64,000 bases of DNA from Cafeteria roenbergensis (Eukaryota; Sar; Bigyra; Bicosoecida; Cafeteriaceae). Positions 1 through 8,925 of this stretch are shown piece after piece (within the stretch, counting starts at the first letter, position 1; each line of letters opens with the position of its first letter). The stretch spans positions 62,001 to 126,000 of the forward strand of contig VLTN01000059.1 of the NCBI GenBank assembly GCA_008330645.1. Direction: 5' to 3'. Under the pieces are notes generated by a model that did not search any database, was not told the DNA's origin, and saw only the letters and a list, made by a program, of their open reading frames with translations. The position numbers were made by a program, and so were the translations under genes.

Positions 1-286
1 GCACCCCGAGGTGGCCAAGGGGCCCGCCGGCTGCTGTCCCGCGCGACCCTCGTCGTGTGTTGCACCTGCAGAGTCGACGCGCCCCTCTGCAACGCATGCC
101 CACGCCGCGAGGCAGTTGCCCTCCGTCACCAGCCGCGCGCGGCGGCAGCGCACGACTCGGGGCGCCACGCGCAGTGTAGTTGACCCGCTATACCTGCGCC
201 GCGGGGCCTCGTGCGCTGCTTGGCAAGCAGCAGCCTGAGGCGCGCCGGCGCGCACTGGGCCACAGGCTGCCACCGCCGCGGCAGCG
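1..286. other. Upstream flank of the WW-domain gene, no gene seen
   Basis: This GC-rich stretch precedes the first ATG of the WW-domain gene. It probably holds its 5' UTR and promoter. I see no TATA-like element, no RNA gene and no conserved coding segment. Short open frames here overlap one another and have no recognisable content. An upstream 5' exon of the next gene cannot be excluded, because the other genes in this window carry their introns very near the start codon. Confidence 0.5.
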
Positions 287-3200
287 ATGCGCGGCCACCT
301 GGGAACGCAGCGGCGCGGCCGGGGCGGCCCTGGGGGTGCCGCGCCTTCCCTGGATGTCGAGCTTCGAGGAATCCCTGCGATGGCGGGGCGAGGGGCGCTG
401 AGAGGCGTGCTGCCTGGGCTGACTGATTCCGCGGGCTCCCTGGTCCAGCTCTCCGGGGACGACGTCGATGGCTGGTCCGGCCGCGGGGGGGATGTGGGCA
501 GCGCGCATTTCGGCACGGGGAGCAAGGGCGTGGGGCGGCTGGGGCCGATGGGGTCCAGGGACGTGCTTCACGGCGCCTCCGCCAGCGGCGCGCCCAGCAA
601 GGGGCTTCCCCCGCTTCGAATGGGGCTCGGGCCCATGGACATCCCGCGCTCGAGCTCCCGTGCCAGTTCGACAGTGCCGCCTATGCTTGTGTCGCCGGCG
701 TCAAGCCTCGGCCTGAGCGAGGCACCGTCGGGCGGCTTTCCTGCCCGCACAAGCGACGCGGCCACCCGCGGCCGCCGCTCGCGCAAGCAGAAGCCCTCCC
801 GGGGCAGCCGCGACCACAGGTCGACCGCCTCGTCGTCTCGCACGGGCAGTGTGAACCAGGGCCATGGGGCGCGCGGGCGCGCCGAGGTCGCCGACGAGCC
901 GGTGTTTGGCTCCCAGCGGCCGCGGCAGCCCAAGCGGCTGGATCGCGCGTTGGAGGCCAAGGAGGACCCGCTGGACGTGGCTGCTCGCCACGCAAGAGGC
1001 ACCTCCCGCCCGCTTGCAGCGGCCGCCGCCGGGTCGCTGGGACTGGGTGCGCCACGCAAGGACCTGCCGTCCTTGGGACTGGGTGCGCCGCGCAAGGACC
1101 TGCCGTCCTTGGGCCTGGGACGTGCCCACGACAGGCAGCGGGCCATGGACAGCCAGGGTGGGCGCAGCGCCGTATCCAGCAGCCGCATGGGCTCTGGCCG
1201 AGCTGGGTTCGAGGCAGGCCCTTCCCCAGGGTCGGCGTGGGAGGCGGGTCTCGGGGCGCCAGCCCTGTCCCTGCCCGTGTCGGTCGACGCGGCTGCATTT
1301 GCGCGCGATGCCGAGCGCTGGGGCGCGCGGCAGAGGGCTGGAAGCCTGGCCACCCGGGCAGCGGCAGGGGGGCGCGAAGCCGGCGCCTCCCGAGGGCTGC
1401 ACGGTGGGCTCGAGCCTCGCAAGCAGGGCGGTCGGGGAGGCAGCGACGGTGGTCTGGCTCCCGTTTCACACAGGGGCCTGCCCTCCGCGGGGGCACATGC
1501 CCTGGAGGGGGGGGCAGCGCTTCGGCCGATTCGCGGAGCCTCCGCGGCCGGCGGTACGGGAGCTGCTGGCGGCGGCAGGCTGCGGGGGGCGGGCGCCTCC
1601 GCGCTGGCCTCCCTGCCCATGGCGGACCTGCTGGCGCCGGGGGGAGCGGGCATTGGTTCCCCCGCGGGCGGTCGGCTGCGAGGCAGCTTCCCGCTGGACG
1701 CGCAGCCGGCCGCCGGCTCGCTGGAAGGATCCCGAGCCAGGGCCAACAAGTCCACGCTGCTGCGGATGGGGTCCTTCCGGGAGGCGGCGCTCATGATCGC
1801 GGAGTCCCCTGCAGAGCCGGTCGGCGCCACGGCAGCAGCGGGCGGCAGCGGCAGAGCCGGCGGGGGCAAGACACTTCTCGCCCCGCTCAGGGACCGGCGA
1901 GCGGGCAGGGGGCAGCTGGGCAGCGCAGGGGCGGACTCCCTGTTCGAGGCAAAAGCGGACGCCTTCGCCGGGGAGGGAGGCGGGAAGCGATCCGGCCGGG
2001 AGAGGGGCCGGCGGGCAGGGGGCAGCGCTGGCGGGACGGACTGCAACGATGCCGGCGGCAGGGACGGGGGAGCGTCGACCGGCCGCACAGCCGGTGTGTC
2101 CACGCTCCAAGGCCGCGATGATGGCGCCACGGCGGGGTCCAGCTCGGCCTCGGCGCGGAGCGGCGCGCTCTCCACAGCCGGTGGCGCAGGCGCGGTCCGG
2201 GCCACGCAGCTGCCGCCTGTGCGCGTGGCCGGCGAGAACCCCTCCCAGTACGAGGCAGAGCTGGCCGCCGCGATGGAGAGGATGGAGGCGGAGGCCGAGG
2301 CCCTCCTGGCGCAGGCGGAGGCGGAGGCGGACGCAGAGGCAGAGGCCCTGGCCGCCCACGACCCGGAGCCGGACCCCGAGCCGCCGCTTCGCACGTTCTT
2401 GGAGTGGGCCGCATACGCTGACCCGGCGTCCGGCGAGGAGTACTACCACAACGTGCTCACCGGCGAGTCGCTCTGGGAGGCGCCGCACGCTGAGCTGCTG
2501 CCGCCCCACAAGCAGGCGCTGCGCAGCGTCGCGCTGCTCATGTACAACCCCTACGCAGCGCAGCGACCCCACCCGCTGTCGGTCCACCGGGGCTGGGCCC
2601 TGTACATGGACCCCGAGTCGCTCAATTTATACTACTGCCACCTGGCCTCGAGCGAGACGTCGTGGGAGCCCCCCGAGGGCTGGGACGCGGAGGAGGCCGA
2701 GGCGCCCCCGCTGGCCCGCCTGACGCCCGAGGCGGCGCTGCTCTGGTCCGAGGAGCGCGAGCTCAACGGGGTGGGCGACAAAGCTGCCAGGGGCGGCATG
2801 GCGGGCACCGAGACCCCCCGCGAGGCGGCGGAACAGGGGGCGCACCGGCCGCCGCTCGACCCTGCGATGGCGGAGCAGCTGTTCGAGCTCACAAAGCCGC
2901 TCGACGCGCCGGGCAAGGGCGGGTGGCTCGTGTACCGCGACACGGAGCGCCTGGTGCAGTACTTTGTGAGCGAGGACTCTGGCGAGGCAGTGTGGGCGGT
3001 GCCAGCCGAGCTCGCGGGCATCGTGGTGGTGGACGAGGGCCTGGGGCTGAACACTGCGGAGGCGGAGGCGGAGGCGGAGGCAGGGGCGGCCGTGGGGGCT
3101 GCTGGGCTCGAGAGCGAGCACGGCGCCTCTGCTGGAAGCTGGACGGCCGGCGCCACGCTGGGCGCCGACGCGGCCGGAGACCTGTCGGGAGCTGACGATC

Positions 3201-6200
3201 GGGCGGTGGCGCTCGTGCGCGGCTGGCTGGTCATGCAGGCAACAGCGACGGGCCGGTGGTACTACATGCGCACGGAGGGGGCCGCTGGGCAGGAGGGGGA
3301 GGAGGCGGACGAGCCAGGAACTGCGCAGTGGGACGTGCCCAGGGCCGTGGCCGCGGCTGCAGCTGACGAGTGGCTTGCGATTGACGAAGAAGAAGCTGTC
3401 GTGCAGCCAGCTGGAGCTTCGGACGTGGCTGGCGATGACGAGGATGCTGCCTCTGCTGGTGATGAGGCGGCATCTGCAGATATTGCCGATGTCCACGACG
3501 CTCTGTCGTCGGACGGCGAGGAGGGCGACGACGCTCCTTCGTCCAATGGCGGAGAGGGCGACGACGCTCTGTCGTCGGACGGCGAGGAGGGCGACGACGC
3601 TCCTTCGTCCAATGGGGGAGAGGGCGACGACGCTCTGTCGTCTGACGGTGGAGAGGGCGACGACGCTCAGTCGCCTGACGGCGAGGAGGGCGCCAGCGAG
3701 GAGGACGAGGAGATGAAAGCGAGCACTGGAGGCGTGCACGACGCCGGCAGCGCCGACGAGGACTTGCACGACAAAGACCAGGGTGGCTCGCCCCGGGACC
3801 AAGCCACGCCTGGTGATGCTGGCCGTGACGCGGACGAGGACAGCGTCGGCATGCGCAGCCTTGATGCCGGTGCCGCTTCTGGTCGGGAGGGCGAGCAGGA
3901 TCAGGACGGGGCGGGGTTGCCTGGGCAGCCATGTGACCCGCCCGCGGCCGCTCAGCCCGCGATACCTAGCAGCGCGCCAGTTGTCATGTCGAGCGGTCGG
4001 GGAACGGCGGCCGAGAGATCAGTCGCTGGAGACTCTGCCCGAATGGACCCTGCGGCAAGCGCAGCGCTGGTCTCCACTGGAACAGCAGCAGCAGCGGCAG
4101 CAACAGTGACTGCCAAGGCCGAGCCAGCGGCAGCAGCGCCTGCCAAGGCCGAGCAGTCAGCGGCAGCAGCGCCTGCCAAGGCCGAGCAGTCAGCGGCAGC
4201 AGCGCCTGCCAAGGCCGAGCAGTCAGCGGCAGCAGCGCCTGCCAAGGCCGAGCAGTCAACGGCACCAGCGCCTGCCAAGGCCGAGCAGGCAACGGCAGCA
4301 GCGCCTGCCAAGGCCGAGCAGTCAACGGCAGCAGCGCCTGCCAAGGCCGAGCCAGCGGCACCAGTGCCTGCCAAGGCCGAGCCAGCGGCAGCAGTGCCTG
4401 CCAAGACCGAGCCAGCGGCACCAGCGCCTGCCAAGGCCGAGCCAGCGGCACCAGTGCCTGCCAAGGCCGAGCCAGCGGCACCAGCGCCTGCCAAGGCCGA
4501 GCCAGCGGCAGCAGCGCCTGCCAAGGCCGAGCCAGCGGCACCAGTGCCTGCCAAGGCCGAGCAGTCAACGGCACCAGCGCCTGCCAAGGCCGAGCCAGCG
4601 GCAGCAGCGCCTGCCAAGGCCGACCCAGCGGCAGCAGCGCCTGCCAAGGCCGAGCCAGCGGCAGCAGCGCCTGCCAAGGCCGAGCAGGCAACGGCAGCAG
4701 CGCCTGCCAAGGCCGAGCAGTCATCGGCAGCAGCGCCTGCCAAGGCCGAGCAGTCATCGGCAGCAGCGCCTGCCAAGGCCGAGCAGTCAGCGGCAGCAGC
4801 GCCTGCCAAGGCCGAGCAGTCATCGGCAGCAGCGCCTGCCAAGGCCGAGCCGGCGGCAGCAGCGCCTGCCAAGGCCGAGCCAGCGGCAGCAGCGCCTGCC
4901 AAGGCCGAGCAGGCAACGGCAGCAGCGCCTGCCAAGGCCGAGCAGTCATCGGCAGCAGCGCCTGCCAAGGCCGACCCAGCGGCAGCAGCGCCTGCCAAGG
5001 CCGAGCCGGCGGCAGCAGCGCCTGCCAAGGCCGAGCCAGCGGCAGCAGCGCCTGCCAAGGCCGAGCAGGCAACGGCAGCAGCGCCTGCCAAGGCCGAGCC
5101 AGCGGCAGCAGCGCCTGCCAAGGCCGACCCAGCGGCAGCAGCGCCTGCCAAGGCCGAGCAGTCAGCGGCAGCAGCGCCTGCCAAGGCCGACCCAGCAGCA
5201 GCAGCGCCTGCCAAGGCCGACCCAGCGGCAGCAGCGCCTGCCAAGGCCGAGCAGTCAACGGCAGCAGCGCCTGCCAAGGCCGACCCAGCAGCAGCAGCGC
5301 CTGCCAAGGCCGAGCCGGCGGCAGCAGCGCCTGCCAAGGCCGAGCCGGCGGCACCAGCGCCTGCCAAGGCCGAGCAGTCAACGGCAGCAGCGCCTGCCAA
5401 GGCCGAGCAGTCAACGGCAGCAGCGCCTGCCAAGGCCGAGCAGTCAACGGCAGCAGCGCCTGCCAAGGCCGACCCAGCGGCAGCAGCGCCTGCCAAGGCC
5501 GAGCAGTCAACGGCACCAGCGCCTGCCAAGGCCGACCCAGCAGCAGCAGCGCCTGCCAAGGCCGACCCAGCGGCAGCAGCGCCTGCCAAGGCCGAGCCAG
5601 CGGCAGCAGCGCCTGCCAAGGCCGAGCAGGCAACGGCAGCAGCGCCTGCCAAGGCCGAGCAGCCAGCGGCAGCAGCGCCTGCCAAGGCCGAGCAGTCAAC
5701 GGCAGCAGCGCCTGCCAAGGCCGAGCCATCGGCAGCAGCGCCTGCCAAGGCCGACCCAGCAGCAGCAGCGCCTGCCAAGGCCGAGCCGGCGGCAGCAGCG
5801 CCTGCCAAGGCCGAGCCGGCGGCACCAGCGCCTGCCAAGGCCGAGCAGTCAACGGCAGCAGCGCCTGCCAAGGCCGAGCAGTCAACGGCAGCAGCGCCTG
5901 CCAAGGCCGAGCAGTCAACGGCAGCAGCGCCTGCCAAGGCCGACCCAGCGGCAGCAGCGCCTGCCAAGGCCGAGCAGTCAACGGCACCAGCGCCTGCCAA
6001 GGCCGACCCAGCAGCAGCAGCGCCTGCCAAGGCCGACCCAGCGGCAGCAGCGCCTGCCAAGGCCGAGCAGCCAGCGGCAGCAGCGCCTGCCAAGGCCGAG
6101 CAGTCAACGGCAGCAGCGCCTGCCAAGGCCGAGCCATCGGCAGCAGCGCCTGCCAAGGCCGACCCAGCAGCAGCAGCGCCTGCCAAGGCCGAGCCGGCGG

Positions 6201-8536
6201 CAGCAGCGCCTGCCAAGGCCGAGCCGGCGGCACCAGCGCCTGCCAAGGCCGAGCAGTCAACGGCAGCAGCGCCTGCCAAGGCCGAGCAGTCAACGGCAGC
6301 AGCGCCTGCCAAGGCCGAGCAGTCAACGGCACCAGCGCCTGCCAAGGCCGAGCAGGCAACGGCAGCAGCGCCTGCCAAGGCCGAGCAGTCAGCGGCAGCA
6401 GCGCCTGCCAAGGCCGAGCAGTCAGCGGCAGCAGCGCCTGCCAAGGCCGAGCAGTCAGCGGCAGCAGCGCCTGCCAAGGTCGAGAAGTCAACGGCAGCAG
6501 CTCCTGCCAAGGCAGACCAGCCAGCGGCAGCAGCTCCTGTCGAGCCATTGTCGGCGCCGCCTTCGACCGGTGCATCAGTGCCTGCCAGGAACAAGGCCGC
6601 AGCTGGTGTTACTCGGGTCAGTCCGGGGCACAGCTCCGCGCACGACTTCCCCCCAACGATCAGCAAGACGGTCATCGCCCAGCAGGGCGTCGCTGTTGCC
6701 CCTGCCGCCGGCAGCGCGTCAGGGCCAGGCCCACGCTCTCCCGCCCCTCGCAAGCCTCTCCCGACCCCCAGCCCGAGCTCGACACCCCCCGTGCTCCGCC
6801 TCGCCTCGTCCATGCGGCCGTCTATGCCGCCGACGCGCGCGCCTCCTCCCTCAACTGGCAGGCGCCCCTCGGGTCAGGCGGGTGGCTCTCGCACCGCCGC
6901 AGGCAGCGGGGCGTCTGGCACCACGGGGCCGGCTTCTGCCCTCTCGCCGCTGCCCGCGCTGCACCCGCCGCAGCGATTCGACCCGTCGGCCACGCTGAAC
7001 CGCGCCCTGGAGCGCGCCGCGGGAGTTGAACCCTCTCCGCCCGAGCCCACGAACTCCGCTTCCAAGGCAGCGGCGTCCTCGACCCCGGCACGCTCGGCGG
7101 CGGCCAAGGCGTCGCCCGCGCCGTCTCCCAACCAGTCCGGCCTCCCCAGCATCAAGCCGCGAGCGGCGGGCAAGTCGGGCGGCGGGATGCTGCTGGACAT
7201 GGACGCCATCTTCGCCGCGATCCAGATGCAGGCGCAGGCGGAGGAGCAGCTCAAGGCCGCCGATGAGGCCGAGAGGCGGGAACAGGAGGGCGGCGGCACC
7301 GACGCCACTAGCAAGGAAGCTGCTGCCCAGGCACGCAAGCAAGCCACGGAGGCCAAGACTGTGGCCGAGGCCGCCGTGACGGTCGCGGCTGCCGCGGTGC
7401 CCAACCTTGTGGGCAAGGCCCCAGCCCGTCCCAAGACGCGTGGCGCCCCGGCGGCTGAGCGCCCAGCCTTCGACTTCCGCTCCGGCATCGGCCTCGGGCT
7501 GGGCCGCCCCTTCGGCGGCGGCTTCGTCATCCGGTCGAAGAAGTACAAGGCAGAGCCATCAGGCACCGAGGAGGGCGGAGGCGACTCCAAGGCGGCAGGC
7601 AGCGCCCAGGGCTCCGCGGGCGGGGAACCTGGCTCTGCCGGCCCGGGCACGGCCCGGTCGGGGTCAGGCGCTGACGGCCAAGACATGCGCGCGAAGCTCG
7701 AGGCCGCTCGCCAGCGGCAGCAGGCCGAGGCTGCAGCGGACGCCGACCTCGCTGCGGAGGAGCTGGACGGCGACGATGCCTCCAAGTTCAAGTCCGTGGC
7801 CACGCTTGCAGCGGCTTGCGGCCTCTCAGCGGCAGACCTGCAGCGGCTGCTGGCTAGGCGGAAGCAGGACGGGTCGGCAGCCTCCGCGCTTGCCTGGGCG
7901 AGGCAGTACGAGCAGCGCATGGGGGTGCAGCAGACGTCGCTGGAGCGCCAGCTTGCCGACGAGACTGCCGCCAGCGGGGAGGAGTCTGCGCAGGCGAAGA
8001 AGCAGACCATGGAGCTCCGCCGGGTGGAGCACGTGCTCAAGGCGCTGCGCGAGTGGATCGAGGAGGAGCTGGCGCGGCGGAGGCTTGTGCGGTCGGAGCT
8101 GGACAAGCAGCTCGAGGCGGCCAAGCAGGCGGCCGCCGAGGAGCTCGAGCGGAAGAAGCAGGCCGTGGCGGCGGCGCGCAAAGACCAGTCCAAAGCAGTC
8201 AAGGCGAAGCAGGCGGCGCGCAAGGGGAAGCGGCACGCTGCGGCGGCTGCGCTCCGCTCCAAGATGGACGCGGAGCTGGCGGCAGCGCAGGCCGCGGACC
8301 GCGCCGACGAGGAGAAGCGGCTGGCGGCGGTCAAGGCGCGCCAGCGGGCGGCCCGGCAGAAGCGAAAGGCCAAGCAGGGCGGCCGGTCGGGCGCAGGCAC
8401 GCCAGGGCCGACGACGCCTGGGGCGCGCAAGAGCACCGCTGAAGACGATCTGGCGCGGACCAGCGGGGCGGCGTCGGCGGCAGCCAAGCCTGCGCGGCAC
8501 TTGCAGGCGTGGGGCGGGGACAGCCCCTCGTCGTAG
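287..8536 (+). CDS. Giant four-WW-domain protein with PAKAE repeat and C-terminal coiled coil
   Basis: A single open frame of 2,749 codons. Residues 1-700 are low-complexity Gly/Ser/Arg/Ala. Four WW-like segments follow: about 703-737 (YYHN with second Trp in LWEAP), 767-800 (LYYCH with SWEPP), 878-906 (QYF with VWAVP) and 978-1020 (WYYM with QWDVP). The first two have both signature tryptophans and the aromatic pair; the last two are more divergent. Residues about 1070-1135 are an acidic 11-residue repeat. Residues about 1274-2084 are a PAKAE-type repeat of 10-11 residues. The C-terminus (about 2465-2705) is a charged helix rich in Glu, Lys, Ala and Arg, probably a coiled coil. WW domains bind proline-rich ligands. 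CEP164 of ciliary appendages also pairs WW with coiled coils, so a ciliary or cytoskeletal scaffold is possible, but homology is not shown. The first ATG of the frame was used; later in-frame ATGs are possible. It is convergent with the P5A ATPase gene. Confidence 0.85.
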   Translation: MRGHLGTQRRGRGGPGGAAPSLDVELRGIPAMAGRGALRGVLPGLTDSAGSLVQLSGDDVDGWSGRGGDVGSAHFGTGSKGVGRLGPMGSRDVLHGASASGAPSKGLPPLRMGLGPMDIPRSSSRASSTVPPMLVSPASSLGLSEAPSGGFPARTSDAATRGRRSRKQKPSRGSRDHRSTASSSRTGSVNQGHGARGRAEVADEPVFGSQRPRQPKRLDRALEAKEDPLDVAARHARGTSRPLAAAAAGSLGLGAPRKDLPSLGLGAPRKDLPSLGLGRAHDRQRAMDSQGGRSAVSSSRMGSGRAGFEAGPSPGSAWEAGLGAPALSLPVSVDAAAFARDAERWGARQRAGSLATRAAAGGREAGASRGLHGGLEPRKQGGRGGSDGGLAPVSHRGLPSAGAHALEGGAALRPIRGASAAGGTGAAGGGRLRGAGASALASLPMADLLAPGGAGIGSPAGGRLRGSFPLDAQPAAGSLEGSRARANKSTLLRMGSFREAALMIAESPAEPVGATAAAGGSGRAGGGKTLLAPLRDRRAGRGQLGSAGADSLFEAKADAFAGEGGGKRSGRERGRRAGGSAGGTDCNDAGGRDGGASTGRTAGVSTLQGRDDGATAGSSSASARSGALSTAGGAGAVRATQLPPVRVAGENPSQYEAELAAAMERMEAEAEALLAQAEAEADAEAEALAAHDPEPDPEPPLRTFLEWAAYADPASGEEYYHNVLTGESLWEAPHAELLPPHKQALRSVALLMYNPYAAQRPHPLSVHRGWALYMDPESLNLYYCHLASSETSWEPPEGWDAEEAEAPPLARLTPEAALLWSEERELNGVGDKAARGGMAGTETPREAAEQGAHRPPLDPAMAEQLFELTKPLDAPGKGGWLVYRDTERLVQYFVSEDSGEAVWAVPAELAGIVVVDEGLGLNTAEAEAEAEAGAAVGAAGLESEHGASAGSWTAGATLGADAAGDLSGADDRAVALVRGWLVMQATATGRWYYMRTEGAAGQEGEEADEPGTAQWDVPRAVAAAAADEWLAIDEEEAVVQPAGASDVAGDDEDAASAGDEAASADIADVHDALSSDGEEGDDAPSSNGGEGDDALSSDGEEGDDAPSSNGGEGDDALSSDGGEGDDAQSPDGEEGASEEDEEMKASTGGVHDAGSADEDLHDKDQGGSPRDQATPGDAGRDADEDSVGMRSLDAGAASGREGEQDQDGAGLPGQPCDPPAAAQPAIPSSAPVVMSSGRGTAAERSVAGDSARMDPAASAALVSTGTAAAAAATVTAKAEPAAAAPAKAEQSAAAAPAKAEQSAAAAPAKAEQSAAAAPAKAEQSTAPAPAKAEQATAAAPAKAEQSTAAAPAKAEPAAPVPAKAEPAAAVPAKTEPAAPAPAKAEPAAPVPAKAEPAAPAPAKAEPAAAAPAKAEPAAPVPAKAEQSTAPAPAKAEPAAAAPAKADPAAAAPAKAEPAAAAPAKAEQATAAAPAKAEQSSAAAPAKAEQSSAAAPAKAEQSAAAAPAKAEQSSAAAPAKAEPAAAAPAKAEPAAAAPAKAEQATAAAPAKAEQSSAAAPAKADPAAAAPAKAEPAAAAPAKAEPAAAAPAKAEQATAAAPAKAEPAAAAPAKADPAAAAPAKAEQSAAAAPAKADPAAAAPAKADPAAAAPAKAEQSTAAAPAKADPAAAAPAKAEPAAAAPAKAEPAAPAPAKAEQSTAAAPAKAEQSTAAAPAKAEQSTAAAPAKADPAAAAPAKAEQSTAPAPAKADPAAAAPAKADPAAAAPAKAEPAAAAPAKAEQATAAAPAKAEQPAAAAPAKAEQSTAAAPAKAEPSAAAPAKADPAAAAPAKAEPAAAAPAKAEPAAPAPAKAEQSTAAAPAKAEQSTAAAPAKAEQSTAAAPAKADPAAAAPAKAEQSTAPAPAKADPAAAAPAKADPAAAAPAKAEQPAAAAPAKAEQSTAAAPAKAEPSAAAPAKADPAAAAPAKAEPAAAAPAKAEPAAPAPAKAEQSTAAAPAKAEQSTAAAPAKAEQSTAPAPAKAEQATAAAPAKAEQSAAAAPAKAEQSAAAAPAKAEQSAAAAPAKVEKSTAAAPAKADQPAAAAPVEPLSAPPSTGASVPARNKAAAGVTRVSPGHSSAHDFPPTISKTVIAQQGVAVAPAAGSASGPGPRSPAPRKPLPTPSPSSTPPVLRLASSMRPSMPPTRAPPPSTGRRPSGQAGGSRTAAGSGASGTTGPASALSPLPALHPPQRFDPSATLNRALERAAGVEPSPPEPTNSASKAAASSTPARSAAAKASPAPSPNQSGLPSIKPRAAGKSGGGMLLDMDAIFAAIQMQAQAEEQLKAADEAERREQEGGGTDATSKEAAAQARKQATEAKTVAEAAVTVAAAAVPNLVGKAPARPKTRGAPAAERPAFDFRSGIGLGLGRPFGGGFVIRSKKYKAEPSGTEEGGGDSKAAGSAQGSAGGEPGSAGPGTARSGSGADGQDMRAKLEAARQRQQAEAAADADLAAEELDGDDASKFKSVATLAAACGLSAADLQRLLARRKQDGSAASALAWARQYEQRMGVQQTSLERQLADETAASGEESAQAKKQTMELRRVEHVLKALREWIEEELARRRLVRSELDKQLEAAKQAAAEELERKKQAVAAARKDQSKAVKAKQAARKGKRHAAAAALRSKMDAELAAAQAADRADEEKRLAAVKARQRAARQKRKAKQGGRSGAGTPGPTTPGARKSTAEDDLARTSGAASAAAKPARHLQAWGGDSPSS
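1037..1108 (+). repeat. 36-bp direct tandem repeat, 2 copies
   Basis: Two adjacent 36-bp units, differing at about one base, encode LGLGAPRKDLPS twice inside the WW-domain protein. A partial third copy (LGLG) follows. This is a small in-frame expansion within the disordered N-terminal part. Confidence 0.85.
3494..3691 (+). repeat. 33-bp acidic minisatellite, 6 units
   Basis: Six 33-bp units encode 11-residue acidic blocks. Units 1-4 alternate DDALSSDGEEG and DDAPSSNGGEG, a 66-bp higher-order pattern; the first begins HDA rather than DDA. The last two units are more diverged. The stretch lies between the WW cluster and the PAKAE repeat. Confidence 0.85.
4109..6538 (+). repeat. PAKAE minisatellite, about 75 units of 30 or 33 bp
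   Basis: About 2.4 kb of in-frame tandem repeat inside the WW-domain gene. Units come in two lengths: PAKAEPAAAA or PAKADPAAAA (10 codons, 30 bp) and PAKAEQSxAAA (11 codons, 33 bp). Every change keeps the frame. The Lys-Ala-Glu core is almost invariant, while Gln-Ser/Pro and Ser-Ala/Thr positions vary. The product should be a long, soluble, low-complexity linker with evenly spaced charged pairs, resembling Pro/Ala-rich linkers. Both strands stay open through it in more than one frame because of the repeat composition, which creates large spurious frames. Confidence 0.95.
5282..6160 (+). repeat. Higher-order duplication in the PAKAE array
   Basis: A 471-bp block (5282-5752) is followed by a nearly identical 408-bp block (5753-6160), and a third partial copy begins at 6161. 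The second block lacks 63 bp, exactly one 30-bp plus one 33-bp unit. The matching order of variant units (DP, EP, EP-AP, EQ-ST three times, DP, and so on) indicates recent unequal exchange or slippage of many units at once. Confidence 0.85.
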
Positions 8537-8652
8537 CCATCGGCCCCCTTGCGTGATGCTTGGCTGGGCACGGCCTGGGAACCGGTCGCGCAATGTTCGC
8601 CCGCGCCGCAGCCCCCGACCAGCTGCCCTGCCGCACGCCCCGATGCGAGCCA

Positions 8653-8684
8653 GGGGGGAGGGGGGAGGGGGGAGGGGGGAGGGG
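8653..8684 (+). repeat. G-rich heptamer run, potential G-quadruplex
   Basis: Four copies of GGGGGGA followed by GGGG, 32 nt in all. It lies about 120 nt downstream of the WW-domain stop codon, in the transcribed sense of that gene. The pattern meets the usual sequence requirement for a G-quadruplex. Confidence 0.8.
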
Positions 8685-8824
8685 CACCAATGCAGTCGTG
8701 CTGGGTGCACACGCCCGTGCGCTCTGAAGCCTTGCGTGTGTGCGAGCTTGCGTGCGTGCATGTGCCCAGTGGGCGGCCTGAATCGCGATTGCAACGCGCC
8801 ACGAGGCGAACCGAGCCCTGCGCG

Positions 8825-8833
8825 GCACACACA
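8825..8833 (-). terminator. Candidate GT-rich 3'-end element of the P5A ATPase gene
   Basis: On the minus strand this reads CTGTGTGTG, about 95 nt past the P5A ATPase stop codon. Similar TG-rich runs lie past other stop codons in the window, and no AATAAA signal is seen. The role in 3'-end formation is inferred. Confidence 0.3.
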
Positions 8834-8925
8834 GCCCCCGCGCGCGGTCCCCGGGCCGACTGGGGCGGCGCGCGGGTTGGTCCCGGACCAATTGGCAGGC
8901 GCAGCCCGAGCGAGGTGCGCGTTCG

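Larger units (their letters stand above)
8537..8925. other. Convergent intergenic spacer
   Basis: This separates the 3' ends of the WW-domain gene (+) and the P5A ATPase gene (-). It holds a G-rich heptamer run, a GT-rich stretch at 8735-8765 on the + strand and a short CACACACAG (TG-rich on the - strand) at 8825-8833. These may be 3'-end signals for the two genes. I see no AATAAA and no gene. Confidence 0.7.

Noticed and set aside
568-2587. Minus-strand frames of up to 608 codons opposite the WW-gene N-terminus
   Set aside because: Arg/Pro/Ser/Ala-rich with no motif, antisense to the continuous WW-protein frame.
3952-6813. Minus-strand frames of 953 and 863 codons across the PAKAE array
   Set aside because: They are translations of the same repeat on the other strand (GAAAAGSALA-type and RPWQALLP-type). 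The plus-strand frame runs 8.2 kb with WW domains and a coiled coil, so these are shadows.
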